A DNA stretch of 64,000 nt from Rhodobacter capsulatus (GCF_003254295.1 NZ_QKZO01000001.1:62001-126000); one strand, 5' to 3'. Counted from the stretch's first letter, positions 17,155 to 26,085 are shown. Numbers and translations are program-made. Notes: generated from the sequence alone by a model not told the origin.

Positions 17155-17300
17155 CGGCAGCGGGGGCTGTCTGCCCCCGCACCCCCGAGGATATTTCCGC
17201 CAAGGTGAAAACAACGCGCTTTCACCTTGGGGCAAATATCCCGGGGGGTGAATTTTGCGCGCCAGCGCAAAAGAGGGGGGCAGCGCCCCCCTGCCCGCTT
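17155..17300. repeat. Structured intergenic repeat, family 1 copy C
   Basis: Between convergent purK and the lipase-like gene. GGGGGCTGTCTGCCCCC hairpin, CACCCCCGAGGATATTTCCG with CCAAGGTGAAAA, then CTTTCACCTTGGGGCAAATA, TCCCGGGGGGTG, and a GGGGGGCAGCGCCCCCC hairpin. The core inverted repeat (ATATTT..CCAAGGTGAAA) is the same as in copies A, B and D. Confidence 0.85.
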
Positions 17301-18024
17301 ACGGCCGCGCAAGCCGTTTCAAGGCCCCGCCCCAACTTGGCGCGGGTTCGAACCGGCCCGTATCCAGAAACGCCAGCACCTCGACGATCACCCGCGGATC
17401 GTCCATCATCCAGGTGTGGGTGACCGGCAGCACCAGAAAATCCTTCATCCCCGCCCGTTTCGCGCTGGCAACCGAGACCTTGCCGTCATCCGGCCCCGGG
17501 ATCAGCCAGGAGGTGATCGGGTTCAGGCTGTCCGAGCCCGCGATCACCGCGAAGTCGAACCGCGGCACGGCCAGGCGCGCGGGCGCATCCGTCGCGCCCG
17601 TGCCCAAAGCCAGCCCCGCCGGGCCGTTCATCCAGCCAAACCAGGCCTGATCGCGGAAGGCATCGACGATCTCCGAGCCGCCATTCGGCGGCGCCAGCAT
17701 CACCGCCCGGTGGATGCGCCCGGCATTCGCGCCGCGTTCGGCCCAGACCTGCAGCAGGATGCCGCCCATCGAATGCGTCACCACATCGACCCGCCCCGGC
17801 CCGCAGGCGGCAAAACCCGCCTCGATCCGGCCCGCCAGTTGCGCCACCGTCTCCTTGGTCGAGGGATAGCCGAGGTTCACCACCCGCCTGCCCCGCGCCT
17901 GCAAGACCTCTTCCAGCACGAAAAGCGAGCGCGGGCTGCGGGCAAGCCCATGCAGCAACAGCACGCAATCCGCCGCCGCGGGGGCGGTGCTCAGACACAA
18001 AAGCAGAAAGGCCCGGATCAGCAT
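17299..18024 (-). CDS. Secreted alpha/beta hydrolase, lipase/esterase-like
   Basis: 241 residues with a clean signal peptide (MLIRAFLLLCLSTAPAAADC; cleavage probably after AAA or a nearby Ala). The mature part starts VLLLHGLARS, the HG oxyanion-hole motif, and has the nucleophile elbow VVTHSMGGILL with Ser in T-H-S-M-G. DDPRV and THTWMMDDP near the C-terminus carry candidate acid and His residues. It resembles short triacylglycerol-lipase-type hydrolases of Proteobacteria; the substrate is unknown. It ends inside a family 1 repeat. Confidence 0.82.
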   Translation of the reverse strand: MLIRAFLLLCLSTAPAAADCVLLLHGLARSPRSLFVLEEVLQARGRRVVNLGYPSTKETVAQLAGRIEAGFAACGPGRVDVVTHSMGGILLQVWAERGANAGRIHRAVMLAPPNGGSEIVDAFRDQAWFGWMNGPAGLALGTGATDAPARLAVPRFDFAVIAGSDSLNPITSWLIPGPDDGKVSVASAKRAGMKDFLVLPVTHTWMMDDPRVIVEVLAFLDTGRFEPAPSWGGALKRLARP

Positions 18025-18063
18025 GACCCGAGCCTTGTCGAATTTCCGCGACCTGTCCAGCGG

Positions 18064-19083
18064 TTACAGCGTCGAATAGAGCCCCTCGTAGATCGGCACC
18101 AGCGTGTCGGTTTCAAAGAGCGAGCTGACCGACGTGCCCGACCAGGTGTTCAGGATCGCCTGCGCGAACATCGGCGCGGTCGGCACGATGCGGATGTTGC
18201 GGGCGGATTTCACCTCTTCAGTGGGCTCGATCGAATCGGTGATGACCAGCGATTTCATCACCGAATTTTCCACCCGCTCCACCGCCGGACCCGAGAGCAC
18301 GCCATGGGTGATGTAGCTGTGCACCTCGGTCGCGCCGGCGGCGATCAGCGTCTCGGCCGCCTTGCACAGCGTTCCCGCGGTGTCGCAGATGTCATCGACG
18401 ATGATGCATTTCTTGCCGGTGACCTCGCCGATCACCGTCATCCCCGCAACCTCGCCCGCCTTTTCGCGGCGCTTGTCGACGATGGCAAGCGGCGCCCCGA
18501 TCCGTTTGGCCAGTTCCCGCGCCCGCGCCACGCCGCCGACATCGGGCGAGATCACCATCAGATCTTCCCGCGCGCCCTTGAAATTGTGCAGGATATCCAG
18601 CGCAAAGACCGGCGCGGCATAAAGGTTGTCTACCGGGATGTCGAAGAAGCCCTGGATCTGCGTCGCGTGCAGATCCAGCGTCAGCACCCGGTTCACCCCG
18701 GCTTCCGTCAGCAGGTTCGCCACCAGTTTCGCCGAAATCGGCGTGCGGGCCTTGGCGCGGCGATCCTGCCGGGCATAGCCGAAATAGGGGATGACGGCGG
18801 TGATCCGATCGGCCGAGGAGCGTTTGAGCGCATCGGTCATGATCAGCAGTTCCATCAGGTTGTCATTCGCCGGGTTCGAGGTCGGCTGAATGATGTACAT
18901 GTCCTCGCCGCGGACGTTCTCATAGACTTCGACGAAGATTTCCTGATCGTTGAAGCGCTCGACACGGGCATCGACCAGCCCCACCGACATGCCGCGATGC
19001 ATCGACATCCGCCGCGCGATCGCCTGCGCCAGAGGCCGGTTCGCATTGCCGGAAATGAGCTTCGGTTCGGTCATCGCAGCCAT
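18064..19083 (-). CDS. prs: Ribose-phosphate pyrophosphokinase
   Basis: 339 residues from ATG 19083 with AAGGAAC upstream. PRPP synthetase features: [13 protein letters not shown] near the start, the catalytic [20 protein letters not shown] region, [18 protein letters not shown], and the ribose-5-phosphate loop [13 protein letters not shown]. It makes PRPP from ribose 5-phosphate and ATP for purines, pyrimidines, His and Trp. It is followed in the same direction by the lipase-like gene after 39 bases. Confidence 0.97.
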   Translation of the reverse strand: MAAMTEPKLISGNANRPLAQAIARRMSMHRGMSVGLVDARVERFNDQEIFVEVYENVRGEDMYIIQPTSNPANDNLMELLIMTDALKRSSADRITAVIPYFGYARQDRRAKARTPISAKLVANLLTEAGVNRVLTLDLHATQIQGFFDIPVDNLYAAPVFALDILHNFKGAREDLMVISPDVGGVARARELAKRIGAPLAIVDKRREKAGEVAGMTVIGEVTGKKCIIVDDICDTAGTLCKAAETLIAAGATEVHSYITHGVLSGPAVERVENSVMKSLVITDSIEPTEEVKSARNIRIVPTAPMFAQAILNTWSGTSVSSLFETDTLVPIYEGLYSTL

Positions 19084-19191
19084 GGGCAGTTCCTTTCTTG
19101 CCGCTGCGGCAGCAGCGGATTCGGCGGATTGCGCCTGCCTTAGCACCGGGCTAGCCTGCCCGCAAACCTTGCAAGCCGGGGGAGCGATAAG

Positions 19192-19803
19192 ATGGCGCAG
19201 ATTGATTACTTTTTCTCGGTGTTCAGCCCCTGGACCTATCTGGCCGGGGACCGGCTGGAACGGATCGCGGCGCAACATGGCGCCACCATCAGCTACAGGC
19301 CGCTGGACGTGCTGGCGCTTTTCGATCGCACCGGCGGCGTGCGGCCCGCGGCACGCCACCCCGCGCGGATGGCCTATCGCAATCAGGAGCTGGCGCGGTG
19401 GGCGCAGCATCTGGGGATGGAGATGATCCTGAAGCCCACGATCTATCCGCCGAATGCGGCGCCGGGATCCTACGCCGTCATCGCGGCGCAGGCGGAAGCG
19501 ACGAAGGGGGGCGGCGGTGATGTCGGCGCGCTGGTGCGGGCGATCCTGCGCGCGCTCTGGGTCGAGGATCGCAACATCGGCGAAGATGACGTCTTGCGCG
19601 AAAAGCTGGCCGAGACCGGCTTTGATCCGAACCTTGTCACCACCGGGCTGTTCACCGGCGCGTTGGCCTATGAGAAGAACCTGGAAGAGGCCGTCGAGCG
19701 CGGCGTCTTCGGGGCGCCGTTCTATATCGTGCGGGAAACCGATCAGCGCTTCTGGGGCCAGGACCGGCTTGACTTCCTTGACGCGCATCTGGGCACGCTC
19801 TGA
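19192..19803 (+). CDS. 2-hydroxychromene-2-carboxylate isomerase family protein (DsbA/kappa-GST fold)
   Basis: 203 residues. [20 protein letters not shown] has the S-P-W/Y-x-Y-L start of HCCA isomerases, where a Ser replaces the DsbA catalytic Cys. The C-terminal [20 protein letters not shown] with DRLDFL is equally typical. Characterised members isomerise HCCA in naphthalene breakdown using glutathione, but many Rhodobacteraceae copies have unknown substrates. It overlaps the next gene by one base (TGATG). Confidence 0.88.
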   Translation: MAQIDYFFSVFSPWTYLAGDRLERIAAQHGATISYRPLDVLALFDRTGGVRPAARHPARMAYRNQELARWAQHLGMEMILKPTIYPPNAAPGSYAVIAAQAEATKGGGGDVGALVRAILRALWVEDRNIGEDDVLREKLAETGFDPNLVTTGLFTGALAYEKNLEEAVERGVFGAPFYIVRETDQRFWGQDRLDFLDAHLGTL

Positions 19804-20615
19804 TGGCCAAGGACATCCGGCAGGGCCACGAGATCTTCTGGCAAAGCTTCGGCTCCGGGCCGCGACCGATGCTGGCCATTCACTGCACCTTGGGCACTTC
19901 CGGCCTTTGGGGGCCGGTGCTGGAGCCCCTGGGCGAAACCGTCACCGCGACGGGTTTCGATCAGCCGGGGCATGGGCAATCGGCGGACTGGTCGGCCGAG
20001 GGGGCGGAGCCGGGCGCGTTCCAGCGGCTGGTGACGCAGATCGCGGCCAGTTTCATCGACCGGCCGCTCGATCTGGTCGGCCACAGTTTCGGCGCCTCGG
20101 TGGCGCTGCGGCTGGCGGTGGCGGCGCCGGAGGCAATCCGATCCCTGACGCTGATCGAGCCGGTGCTGTTTCGCGCGGTCGAGGGCAGCCCGGACTGGAT
20201 CGCCCTGCGCGGGCATCAGGATCATTTCGAGACGCTGATTGCGGCGGGCGATCACGAGGCCGCCGCGCGCGGCTTCATGGGCGCCTGGGGCGCGGGCGTG
20301 CCGTGGGAGGATCTGCCCGCGCATCACCGCGCCCGCTTTGCCGCGCAGATGCCGATGGTGGGCAATATCTCGGCGGCGAATTTCGCCGATCCGGGGCAGA
20401 TCTGGCGCCCCGACGGGATCGAGGCGATCGACGCGCCGGTGATGATCCTGCACGGCGATCAAAGCCCGGCTATCGTCCCCCCGGTCTGCGAGGCGATCGC
20501 GGCGCGGCTGGGCGATGTGGGGGTGGCCTGCATTCCGGGGGGCGGGCACATGCTGCCCGTGACCCATCCGGCGCAGGTGCGCGACCTGATCGCGCTGAAC
20601 CTCGAGCGCAGTTGA
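19803..20615 (+). CDS. Alpha/beta-fold hydrolase
   Basis: 270 residues. [20 protein letters not shown] carries the nucleophile elbow (Ser in G-H-S-F-G), [12 protein letters not shown] the acid region, and [20 protein letters not shown] the catalytic His. The oxyanion region reads [11 protein letters not shown] rather than the common HG, a small oddity. It is translationally coupled to the HCCA-isomerase-like gene, so the two may act on related compounds; the substrate is unknown. Confidence 0.85.
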   Translation: MAKDIRQGHEIFWQSFGSGPRPMLAIHCTLGTSGLWGPVLEPLGETVTATGFDQPGHGQSADWSAEGAEPGAFQRLVTQIAASFIDRPLDLVGHSFGASVALRLAVAAPEAIRSLTLIEPVLFRAVEGSPDWIALRGHQDHFETLIAAGDHEAAARGFMGAWGAGVPWEDLPAHHRARFAAQMPMVGNISAANFADPGQIWRPDGIEAIDAPVMILHGDQSPAIVPPVCEAIAARLGDVGVACIPGGGHMLPVTHPAQVRDLIALNLERS

Positions 20616-20621
20616 AGCGAC

Positions 20622-20644
20622 GGGAACCGGGCGAACCGGTTCCC
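20622..20644. terminator. Bidirectional hairpin between hydrolase and fumC
   Basis: GGGAACCGG (20622-20630) pairs with CCGGTTCCC (20636-20644) around GCGAA, between two convergent stops seven and ten bases away. The T-tail is weak. Confidence 0.7.
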
Positions 20645-20654
20645 GCCTTTGGCC

Positions 20655-22061
20655 TCAGCCTTTCGGGCTGATCATGTCTTCGGGGCGCACGACGCGGTCG
20701 AAGGTCTCGCCATCGACATACCCCAGCGCAATCGCTTCCTCGCGCAGCGTCGTGCCGTTCTTGTGCGCGGTCTTCGCCACCTTGGTCGCGGCATCATAGC
20801 CGATGGTCGGCGCCAGCGCCGTCACCAGCATCAGGCTTTCCTTCATCAGCTTGTCGATCCGTGCGGTGTTCGCCTGCGTGCCCACCACCATGTTGTCGGT
20901 GAAGGCGCTGGCGCTGTCGCCCAGAAGCTGCATCGATTGCAGCACGTTGTAGCTCATCATCGGGTTGTAGACGTTCAGCTCGAAATGCCCTTGGCTTCCC
21001 GCAAAGCCGATGGCGGCGTCATTGCCCATGACATGGGCGCAGACCATCGTCAGGGCCTCGGCCTGCGTCGGGTTGACCTTGCCCGGCATGATCGAGCTGC
21101 CCGGTTCGTTTTCCGGCAGGATCAGCTCGCCCAGACCCGAGCGCGGACCCGAGCCCAGAAGCCGCATGTCATTGGCGATCTTGAAGAGCGACGCCGCGAC
21201 GGTCTTCAGCGCGCCCGAGAAGAACACCATCGCGTCATGGGCGGCCAGCGCCTCGAACTTGTTCGGCGCGGTGACAAAGGGCAGGCCGGTGATCTCGGCG
21301 ATCTGCGCGGCGATGCGGCTATCCCAGCCGACGCGGGTGTTCAGCCCGGTGCCGACGGCGGTGCCGCCCTGCGCCAGCTCGTAGATATGCGGCAGGGCAA
21401 GCTTCACCCGCTCGATGCCGCGATCGACCTGGGTCGCATAGCCCGAGAATTCCTGGCCCAGCGTCAGGGGCGTCGCATCCTGCGTATGGGTGCGGCCGAT
21501 CTTGATGATATCCTTAAACTCTTCCGACTTCGCCCAAAGCGCCTTCGAGAGTTTCTCCAGCCCCGGGATCAGCACGTCGCGCGCATGGCAGGCAATCGCC
21601 ACATGCATCGCGGTCGGGAAGGTGTCGTTCGAGCTTTGCCCCATGTTCACATGGTCATTCGGGTGCACGGGCGTTTTCGAGCCCATCACGCCGCCCAGCA
21701 TTTCAATCGCGCGGTTCGAGATCACCTCGTTCGCGTTCATGTTCGACTGCGTGCCCGAGCCGGTTTGCCAGACCACCAGCGGGAAGTTGTCATCGAACTG
21801 GCCCTCGATCACCTCGGTCGCGGCGGCGGCGATCGCATCGGCCAAAGCCGGGTCCAGATCGCCCTGCGCCTTGTTCACCAGCGCGGCGGCCTTCTTGATC
21901 ACGCCCAGCGCGCGGATGATCGGCTTCGGCTGCCGCTCCCAGCCGATCGGAAAATTCAGGATCGAGCGCTGCGTCTGCGCACCCCAATATTTGTCGGCGG
22001 GAACCTCCAGCGGGCCGAAGCTGTCGGTTTCGGTGCGGGTCGCAGAATGGGTCGCGGTCAT
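20655..22061 (-). CDS. fumC: Class II fumarate hydratase
   Basis: 468 residues, start 22061 with ACGGAGG upstream. Features of the fumarase/aspartase superfamily: [38 protein letters not shown], and the signature [16 protein letters not shown] with the catalytic Ser loop. It interconverts fumarate and malate in the TCA cycle and is oxygen-stable, with no iron-sulfur ligands. It is monocistronic between a bidirectional terminator and a structured leader (22081-22115). Confidence 0.97.
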   Translation of the reverse strand: MTATHSATRTETDSFGPLEVPADKYWGAQTQRSILNFPIGWERQPKPIIRALGVIKKAAALVNKAQGDLDPALADAIAAAATEVIEGQFDDNFPLVVWQTGSGTQSNMNANEVISNRAIEMLGGVMGSKTPVHPNDHVNMGQSSNDTFPTAMHVAIACHARDVLIPGLEKLSKALWAKSEEFKDIIKIGRTHTQDATPLTLGQEFSGYATQVDRGIERVKLALPHIYELAQGGTAVGTGLNTRVGWDSRIAAQIAEITGLPFVTAPNKFEALAAHDAMVFFSGALKTVAASLFKIANDMRLLGSGPRSGLGELILPENEPGSSIMPGKVNPTQAEALTMVCAHVMGNDAAIGFAGSQGHFELNVYNPMMSYNVLQSMQLLGDSASAFTDNMVVGTQANTARIDKLMKESLMLVTALAPTIGYDAATKVAKTAHKNGTTLREEAIALGYVDGETFDRVVRPEDMISPKG

Positions 22062-22080
22062 CGTGGGCCTCCGTGATGCG

Positions 22081-22115
22081 AAATGTCCCGCGCGTCATAG
22101 GACGGCGGGACATTT
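22081..22115. promoter_or_regulatory. Long hairpin/inverted repeat at the fumC promoter
   Basis: AAATGTCCCG (22081-22090) mirrors CGGGACATTT (22106-22115), with an inner CGTC/GACG pairing. It lies between the unknown gene ending at 22147 and the fumC start. On the minus strand it spans a candidate promoter TTGCAA, 17 bases, TATGAC. It could be the terminator of the sspB transcript, an operator for fumC, or both. Confidence 0.55.
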
Positions 22116-22146
22116 TTTGCAATCAGCATGCGGAGGTATACCGCCC

Positions 22147-22734
22147 TCAGGCGTCGACCGACATCCGGTAGACGCGGGCGTTGCGGCACAGGGGATGATG
22201 CGCCAGAAGCTCGGCCAGCGCGGTCTCGACGATCCGCGGCGAGCGGCAGTGGAAGTAAAGCTCGACCGCGCCCGGATAGGTGCCGGTGCCCTGCAGCCGC
22301 CCGGCGGAGCTGACGCGTTCCTCGATCGGGCCCATCAGCACCGCGGCGACCTGCGCGGCGCCTTGATCCGCGGGCAGGACGGCCGGGTCAAGCTCCAGCA
22401 CCACGACCTCGGTGGTGCCGAAGCGGCGCAGCTCCTTGCCCTCGGCATCGGTGAACCACGAGCCCTTCGGCGCGCCAAGACTGTCGAAATGCGCCACCAG
22501 CCGGTCAAGCAGCCTGGCATCCAGCCCGGTCACGGTGAAAACGACCTGCGAGGCGGTCCCCCGCCCCTCGGCATTCACCGAAGACTTGGCCGAGGTGACG
22601 CAGCCAAAGCCCTCGGCGGCAAGCCATTTCTGCACGGGGGCGTCGTAGCGCAGGGCGCGGTCCCCGGCCAGAAGGCAGGTCGGCAGATGCGCGGTCAGGG
22701 TGGTGGTGACTTTCGGTTTGAGGAAGTTGAACAT
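22147..22734 (-). CDS. Unknown protein encoded downstream of sspB
   Basis: 195 residues, ATG 22734, ten bases after the sspB stop, so probably the same transcript. I do not recognise it. It is soluble-looking with no signal or membrane segment: MFNFLKPKVTTTLTAHLPTC at the start, a conserved-looking core VVFTVTGLDARLLDRLVAHF and GSWFTDAEGKELRRFGTTEV, and an end ELYFHCRSPRIVETALAELL. The alternating hydrophobic strands suggest a mixed alpha/beta fold. A link to proteolysis is suggested only by its position beside sspB and ssrA. Confidence 0.75.
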   Translation of the reverse strand: MFNFLKPKVTTTLTAHLPTCLLAGDRALRYDAPVQKWLAAEGFGCVTSAKSSVNAEGRGTASQVVFTVTGLDARLLDRLVAHFDSLGAPKGSWFTDAEGKELRRFGTTEVVVLELDPAVLPADQGAAQVAAVLMGPIEERVSSAGRLQGTGTYPGAVELYFHCRSPRIVETALAELLAHHPLCRNARVYRMSVDA

Positions 22735-22744
22735 CACTCGGGTC

Positions 22745-23203
22745 TCATTTGCGGAATTTGTCGAGACTGACCACTTCGGCTTCGGTCCGGGGTTTCTCCG
22801 GTTCGTCCTGCGGTTCGTCCTCGTCTTCGTCCTCCTCCTCCTCGTCGCTGTCTTGCGATTCGAAGCGCAGGCCGAATTCGACCGAAGGGTCGACGAAAGT
22901 GTGCACGGCATCGAAGGGGATCACCAGCGGCTCGGGCTGGTTGCCGAAGTTCAGCGTGATCGAGAAGCCCTCGTCGGTGACGACAAGGTTGTCGAACCAG
23001 TGTTGGATCACGATGGTCATTTCTTCGGGATAGCGGCTTTTCAGCCAGTCCGCCATTTCCACCTTTGGCGCGCGGGTGTCGAAGGTGATGAAGAAATGAT
23101 GCGCCCCGGGCAGGCCATGCTCGGCCACCTCGGTCAGGACGGTCTGGATCAGCCCGCGCATCGCGCGGTGCATGAGCGTGCCGTAGTCGATCGAACGGGT
23201 CAT
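22745..23203 (-). CDS. sspB: SspB-family ClpXP adaptor protein
   Basis: 152 residues from ATG 23203 with GGAAAGG upstream. The N-terminal ~115 residues are the SspB tag-binding fold (IDYGTLMHRAMRGLIQTVLT, HHFFITFDTRAPKVEMADWL, NLVVTDEGFSITLNF, IPFDAVHTFVDPSVEFGLRF). Then come a very acidic linker (EEEEDEDEDEP) and a short C-terminal end, VVSLDKFRK, fitting the ClpX-binding tail. SspB brings ssrA-tagged proteins to ClpXP. The ssrA gene lies directly upstream on the same strand. Confidence 0.95.
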   Translation of the reverse strand: MTRSIDYGTLMHRAMRGLIQTVLTEVAEHGLPGAHHFFITFDTRAPKVEMADWLKSRYPEEMTIVIQHWFDNLVVTDEGFSITLNFGNQPEPLVIPFDAVHTFVDPSVEFGLRFESQDSDEEEEDEDEDEPQDEPEKPRTEAEVVSLDKFRK

Positions 23204-23336
23204 CTGTCCGCCTTTCCTTTCGGCCCAGCATAAGGGATTTGGCGTGCAAGAAAAGGGGGCAAGAACAAGCCCCAAGGCCCGTGCCGACAAGCGCGGCAGC
23301 CCCGGTATCGGGCCGGGCGCACAGCGGATTGGGGGA

Positions 23337-23647
23337 AGGTGCAGGTTTCTGTTGCCAGGCACCTGCGAGCCCCGCCTTAAGCGGCTAAGCGTAAGGACTT
23401 TAGGTTTCGGTACCCGAGCTGCTTACGCAGCCAGAGCCACCGGAGCACGGTTGTCGTTGGCAACTGTACATTTGAGCAGATAACGGCTGCGTCCAACCGA
23501 GATGCAAGTACCCATTCAACCGTTCGTCGACCCTAATTCACCCCCGCAGTCCCGTTAGCCCGGGAAGATTGGTGGAGGTGGGGGGATTCGCACCCCCGTC
23601 CGATCCAGCCTAGTTGGCCCGTCTACACCCATAGTCCCTTGCGGAAC
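23337..23647 (-). ncRNA. ssrA: tmRNA, circularly permuted two-piece form
   Basis: Read on the minus strand, the acceptor piece comes first (about 23647-23570) and ends with the T-arm GACGGGGGTGCGAATCCCCC and ACCTCCACCA at 23570. A 24-base spacer follows (23569-23546). The coding piece starts GGGGGTGAATTAGGGTCGAC at 23545; its first seven bases pair with CACCTCC before the ACCA end, as in E. coli tmRNA. The tag frame (23461-23423) reads ANDNRAPVALAA then TAA. The permuted order is the alphaproteobacterial type. The 3' end near 23337 is placed after the last hairpin (GCAGGT/ACCTGC). tmRNA rescues stalled ribosomes and tags the nascent protein for ClpXP. Confidence 0.95.
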
Positions 23648-23653
23648 GATCCT

Positions 23654-23682
23654 AATCTAGGTGTCGCGGGGCGAAAGCGCAA
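23654..23682 (-). promoter_or_regulatory. Candidate sigma-70 promoter of ssrA
   Basis: On the minus strand TTGCGC (23682-23677), a 17-base spacer, TAGATT (23659-23654); the predicted start is near 23647, just before the acceptor piece. Confidence 0.65.
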
Positions 23683-23732
23683 GACCCCGAAGGCCGATGC
23701 CTTCGCGGGCTTGCGGCGAAGCCGCGCAGCCC

Positions 23733-23772
23733 GAAACGATTGGACCAGAAACGATTGGGCCGAAAGGATTGG
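23733..23772. repeat. Three tandem GAAACGATTGG-like repeats
   Basis: GAAACGATTGG at 23733-23743 and 23748-23758 and GAAAGGATTGG at 23762-23772, with a 14-15 base period. They lie upstream of both ssrA (leftward) and the CNNM/CorC gene (rightward). Otherwise 23683-23897 holds nothing I recognise. Confidence 0.7.
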
Positions 23773-23897
23773 ACTTGTGCGGCGGCCCCGCCGCCCCTAC
23801 CTGTAGCGCATCATGCCTGCTGACGCCCCCGTTGCGCCGCCGACCGCGGCCGCCCTGCCCTTTTCCAGCCGCCTTTCCCTGATGCCCGGAACCGCCG

Positions 23898-25178
23898 ATG
23901 TTTCTTGAAATCGCCATCGTTCTGCTTTTGACCCTCGTCAACGGCGTGCTTGCCATGTCGGAACTTGCCATCGTCTCCTCGCGGCAGGCGCGGCTGAAAC
24001 TGCTCGCCGACCGCGGCAGCCGCGGCGCCCGCATCGCGATGCGGCTGGCCGAGGAACCGGGGCGGTTCCTGTCCTCGGTGCAGATCGGCATCACCGCGGT
24101 CGGCGTGCTCTCGGGCGCGTTTTCCGGCGCGACCCTGGGCGAGCGGCTCTCGAACTGGCTGGCGCTGCAGGGACTTGCGCCCAGCCTTGCCGACACTTTG
24201 GGCGTCGGCGGCGTCGTGGTGGCGATCACCTATGCCTCGCTCGTCTTTGGCGAACTGGTGCCAAAACAGATCGCGCTGCGCCGTCCCGAGGCGGTGGCGG
24301 TGCGGATCTCGCCGCTGTTGCAGCTGATCGCCGTCGTCGCGGCGCCGGTGGTCTGGCTGCTCGACATTTCCGGGCGGCTGGTGCTGCTTTTGCTGGGCCA
24401 GTCGGGCGCGGCCGACAGCAACATGACCGACGAAGAGGTCAAGATGGTGCTCGCCGAGGCGCAGACCGCGGGCGTGATGGAAGAGGCCGAGACCGAGATG
24501 ATCGCCGGGGTGATGCGGATTGCCGACCGCACGGCGCGCGGCATGATGACGCCCCGCCACGAGGTCGCGCTGGTCGACATCAGCGACAGCCCCGCCGCGA
24601 TCGTCAAGCGCTTCCGCGAGACCCGCCATTCCCGCTTGCCGGTGCGCGACGGCGGCCCCGATGACATCATCGGCGTGCTCTCCTCGCGCGATTTCCTCGA
24701 TCACCGCCCCCGCGCCGAGGCGGGCGATCTGCGCGCGCTGATCCTCTCCGCGCCGGTGGTGCGGGACGGCATGTCGGCGCTGGACGTGGTCGAAACCCTG
24801 CGCAACGCCCCGGCGCATATGGTGCTGGTCTTTGACGAATACGGCCATTTCGAGGGTATCGTGACGCCGATGGACCTGCTCGAGGCGATCACCGGCGATT
24901 TCCACGACCCGGGCGAGCCCGAGGAACCGAAAATGGTGCCCCGCGCCGATGGTTCGGTTCTGGTGGCGGGCTGGATGCCGGCCGACGAATTCGCCGATAC
25001 CTTCGGCTTCCCGCTGCGCGAGGGGCGCGATTATCAGACCGTGGCCGGGCTGGTGCTGGACGAGACCGGCCAGCTGCCCGAGGTCGGCGCCGTCTTCACC
25101 CTTTATGGGCTGCGCATCGAGGTGGTGGACCTTGACGGGCGGCGGATCGACAAGCTTCTGGTCAGCCGCGCGCCCTGA
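23898..25178 (+). CDS. CNNM/HlyC-CorC-type membrane protein with CBS domains
   Basis: 426 residues. N-terminal DUF21 membrane domain with several hydrophobic segments (FLEIAIVLLLTLVNGVLAMS first, up to about residue 165), a CBS pair at about 205-330 (MMTPRHEVALVDIS, IGVLSSRDFLDH, VLVFDEYGHFEGIVTPMDLL), and a C-terminal CorC/HlyC transporter-associated domain (GRDYQTVAGLVLDETGQLPE). These proteins are linked to Mg2+/Co2+ efflux; the older name hemolysin is misleading. Its start is at 23898 with a weak GGAA site. It is convergent with the acyltransferase gene. Confidence 0.92.
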   Translation: MFLEIAIVLLLTLVNGVLAMSELAIVSSRQARLKLLADRGSRGARIAMRLAEEPGRFLSSVQIGITAVGVLSGAFSGATLGERLSNWLALQGLAPSLADTLGVGGVVVAITYASLVFGELVPKQIALRRPEAVAVRISPLLQLIAVVAAPVVWLLDISGRLVLLLLGQSGAADSNMTDEEVKMVLAEAQTAGVMEEAETEMIAGVMRIADRTARGMMTPRHEVALVDISDSPAAIVKRFRETRHSRLPVRDGGPDDIIGVLSSRDFLDHRPRAEAGDLRALILSAPVVRDGMSALDVVETLRNAPAHMVLVFDEYGHFEGIVTPMDLLEAITGDFHDPGEPEEPKMVPRADGSVLVAGWMPADEFADTFGFPLREGRDYQTVAGLVLDETGQLPEVGAVFTLYGLRIEVVDLDGRRIDKLLVSRAP

Positions 25179-25199
25179 GCGCCCCGGCCCGCTGCGGCC

Positions 25200-26060
25200 T
25201 CAGTGCCGCAGCGCCAGGGTTTCGGCGCGCAGATCGGCGAGGAACTGGCGCGGATGTTTCAGCGCCTCGGCCATCTCGGCGCCGGTCTTCGGCTGCCCGA
25301 TTACCGGCGATTGCGGCTTGAACAGCGCGCGCTTGATTTCATGCAGCAAAAGCCCCTGCCGCAGCGTCGCGCTCAGCTTGTTGGCGATCTGATAGGCGCG
25401 GGAATTCTTGCCGGGGAAATAGATCGGCAGCACCGACGCGCCCGAGCGCGCCAGCATCTTCGCGGTGAAAGGGTTCCACTCGCCCTCGATCGCCGGGCCG
25501 AAATAGGTCTTCGAATGCGCCACCGCGCCCGCCGGGAAAAGCACGATCACGCCGCCGCGCTTCAGCTGCGCCATGCATTCGGCGCGCATCTTCAGGCTTT
25601 CTTCCTGCGCATTCGGCTCATGCGGGAAGGGCACCGGCAGCATGAACTCCTCGATCTCGGGAATGCCGGTCAGAAGCGAGCGGGTCAGGATCTTGTAATC
25701 GGTCCGCACCTGCCCGATCAGCCAGGCCAGCACCATGCCGTCAACCAGCCCGTGCGGGTGGTTCGCCACCACGACCAGCGGCCCGGTCGCGGGAATGCGG
25801 GCGATTTCCGCCGCGGGGGTCTGCACCTCGATCCCCATGATCTCCAGCGCCTGCGGCCAGAACGGCTGGCCCACCGGCGCGCCGCGACGCTCGAACTTGC
25901 GGATCAGCTGCAACAGCGTCCATTTCGCCGTCAGCCATTCGACGGTGCGGATCGCATTCGCCTTCCACGGGTTGGTGAATGTCCCCGCATAGGACAGCCG
26001 CTTGATATCATAGGGTTTTTGTTCGACCATCTTGGGGTCGCCGGGCTTTCTGTCGGTCAC
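25200..26060 (-). CDS. PlsC-like lysophospholipid acyltransferase family protein
   Basis: 286 residues from GTG 26060 with AAGGGAA upstream; an in-frame ATG ten codons later is the alternative. Acyltransferase core: VVVANHPHGLVDGMVLAWLI, in which the usual H-x4-D is spaced as HPHGLVD, then a later LFPAGAVAHSKTYFGPAIEG. The NHPxG..DG form is known in a subgroup of bacterial acyltransferases related to lyso-lipid O-acyltransferases. It follows the HPr gene by 25 bases on the same strand and is probably the last gene of the chvI operon. The acceptor lipid is unknown. Confidence 0.85.
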   Translation of the reverse strand: MTDRKPGDPKMVEQKPYDIKRLSYAGTFTNPWKANAIRTVEWLTAKWTLLQLIRKFERRGAPVGQPFWPQALEIMGIEVQTPAAEIARIPATGPLVVVANHPHGLVDGMVLAWLIGQVRTDYKILTRSLLTGIPEIEEFMLPVPFPHEPNAQEESLKMRAECMAQLKRGGVIVLFPAGAVAHSKTYFGPAIEGEWNPFTAKMLARSGASVLPIYFPGKNSRAYQIANKLSATLRQGLLLHEIKRALFKPQSPVIGQPKTGAEMAEALKHPRQFLADLRAETLALRH

Positions 26061-26085
26061 GACAATTCCCTTCTTGCCTTTCGGC

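Noticed and set aside
23570-23601. A tRNA gene, because of the GATTCGCACCCCC T-arm-like sequence
   Set aside because: It is the acceptor and T-arm of the permuted tmRNA; no anticodon arm is present and the coding piece with a tag frame lies next to it.
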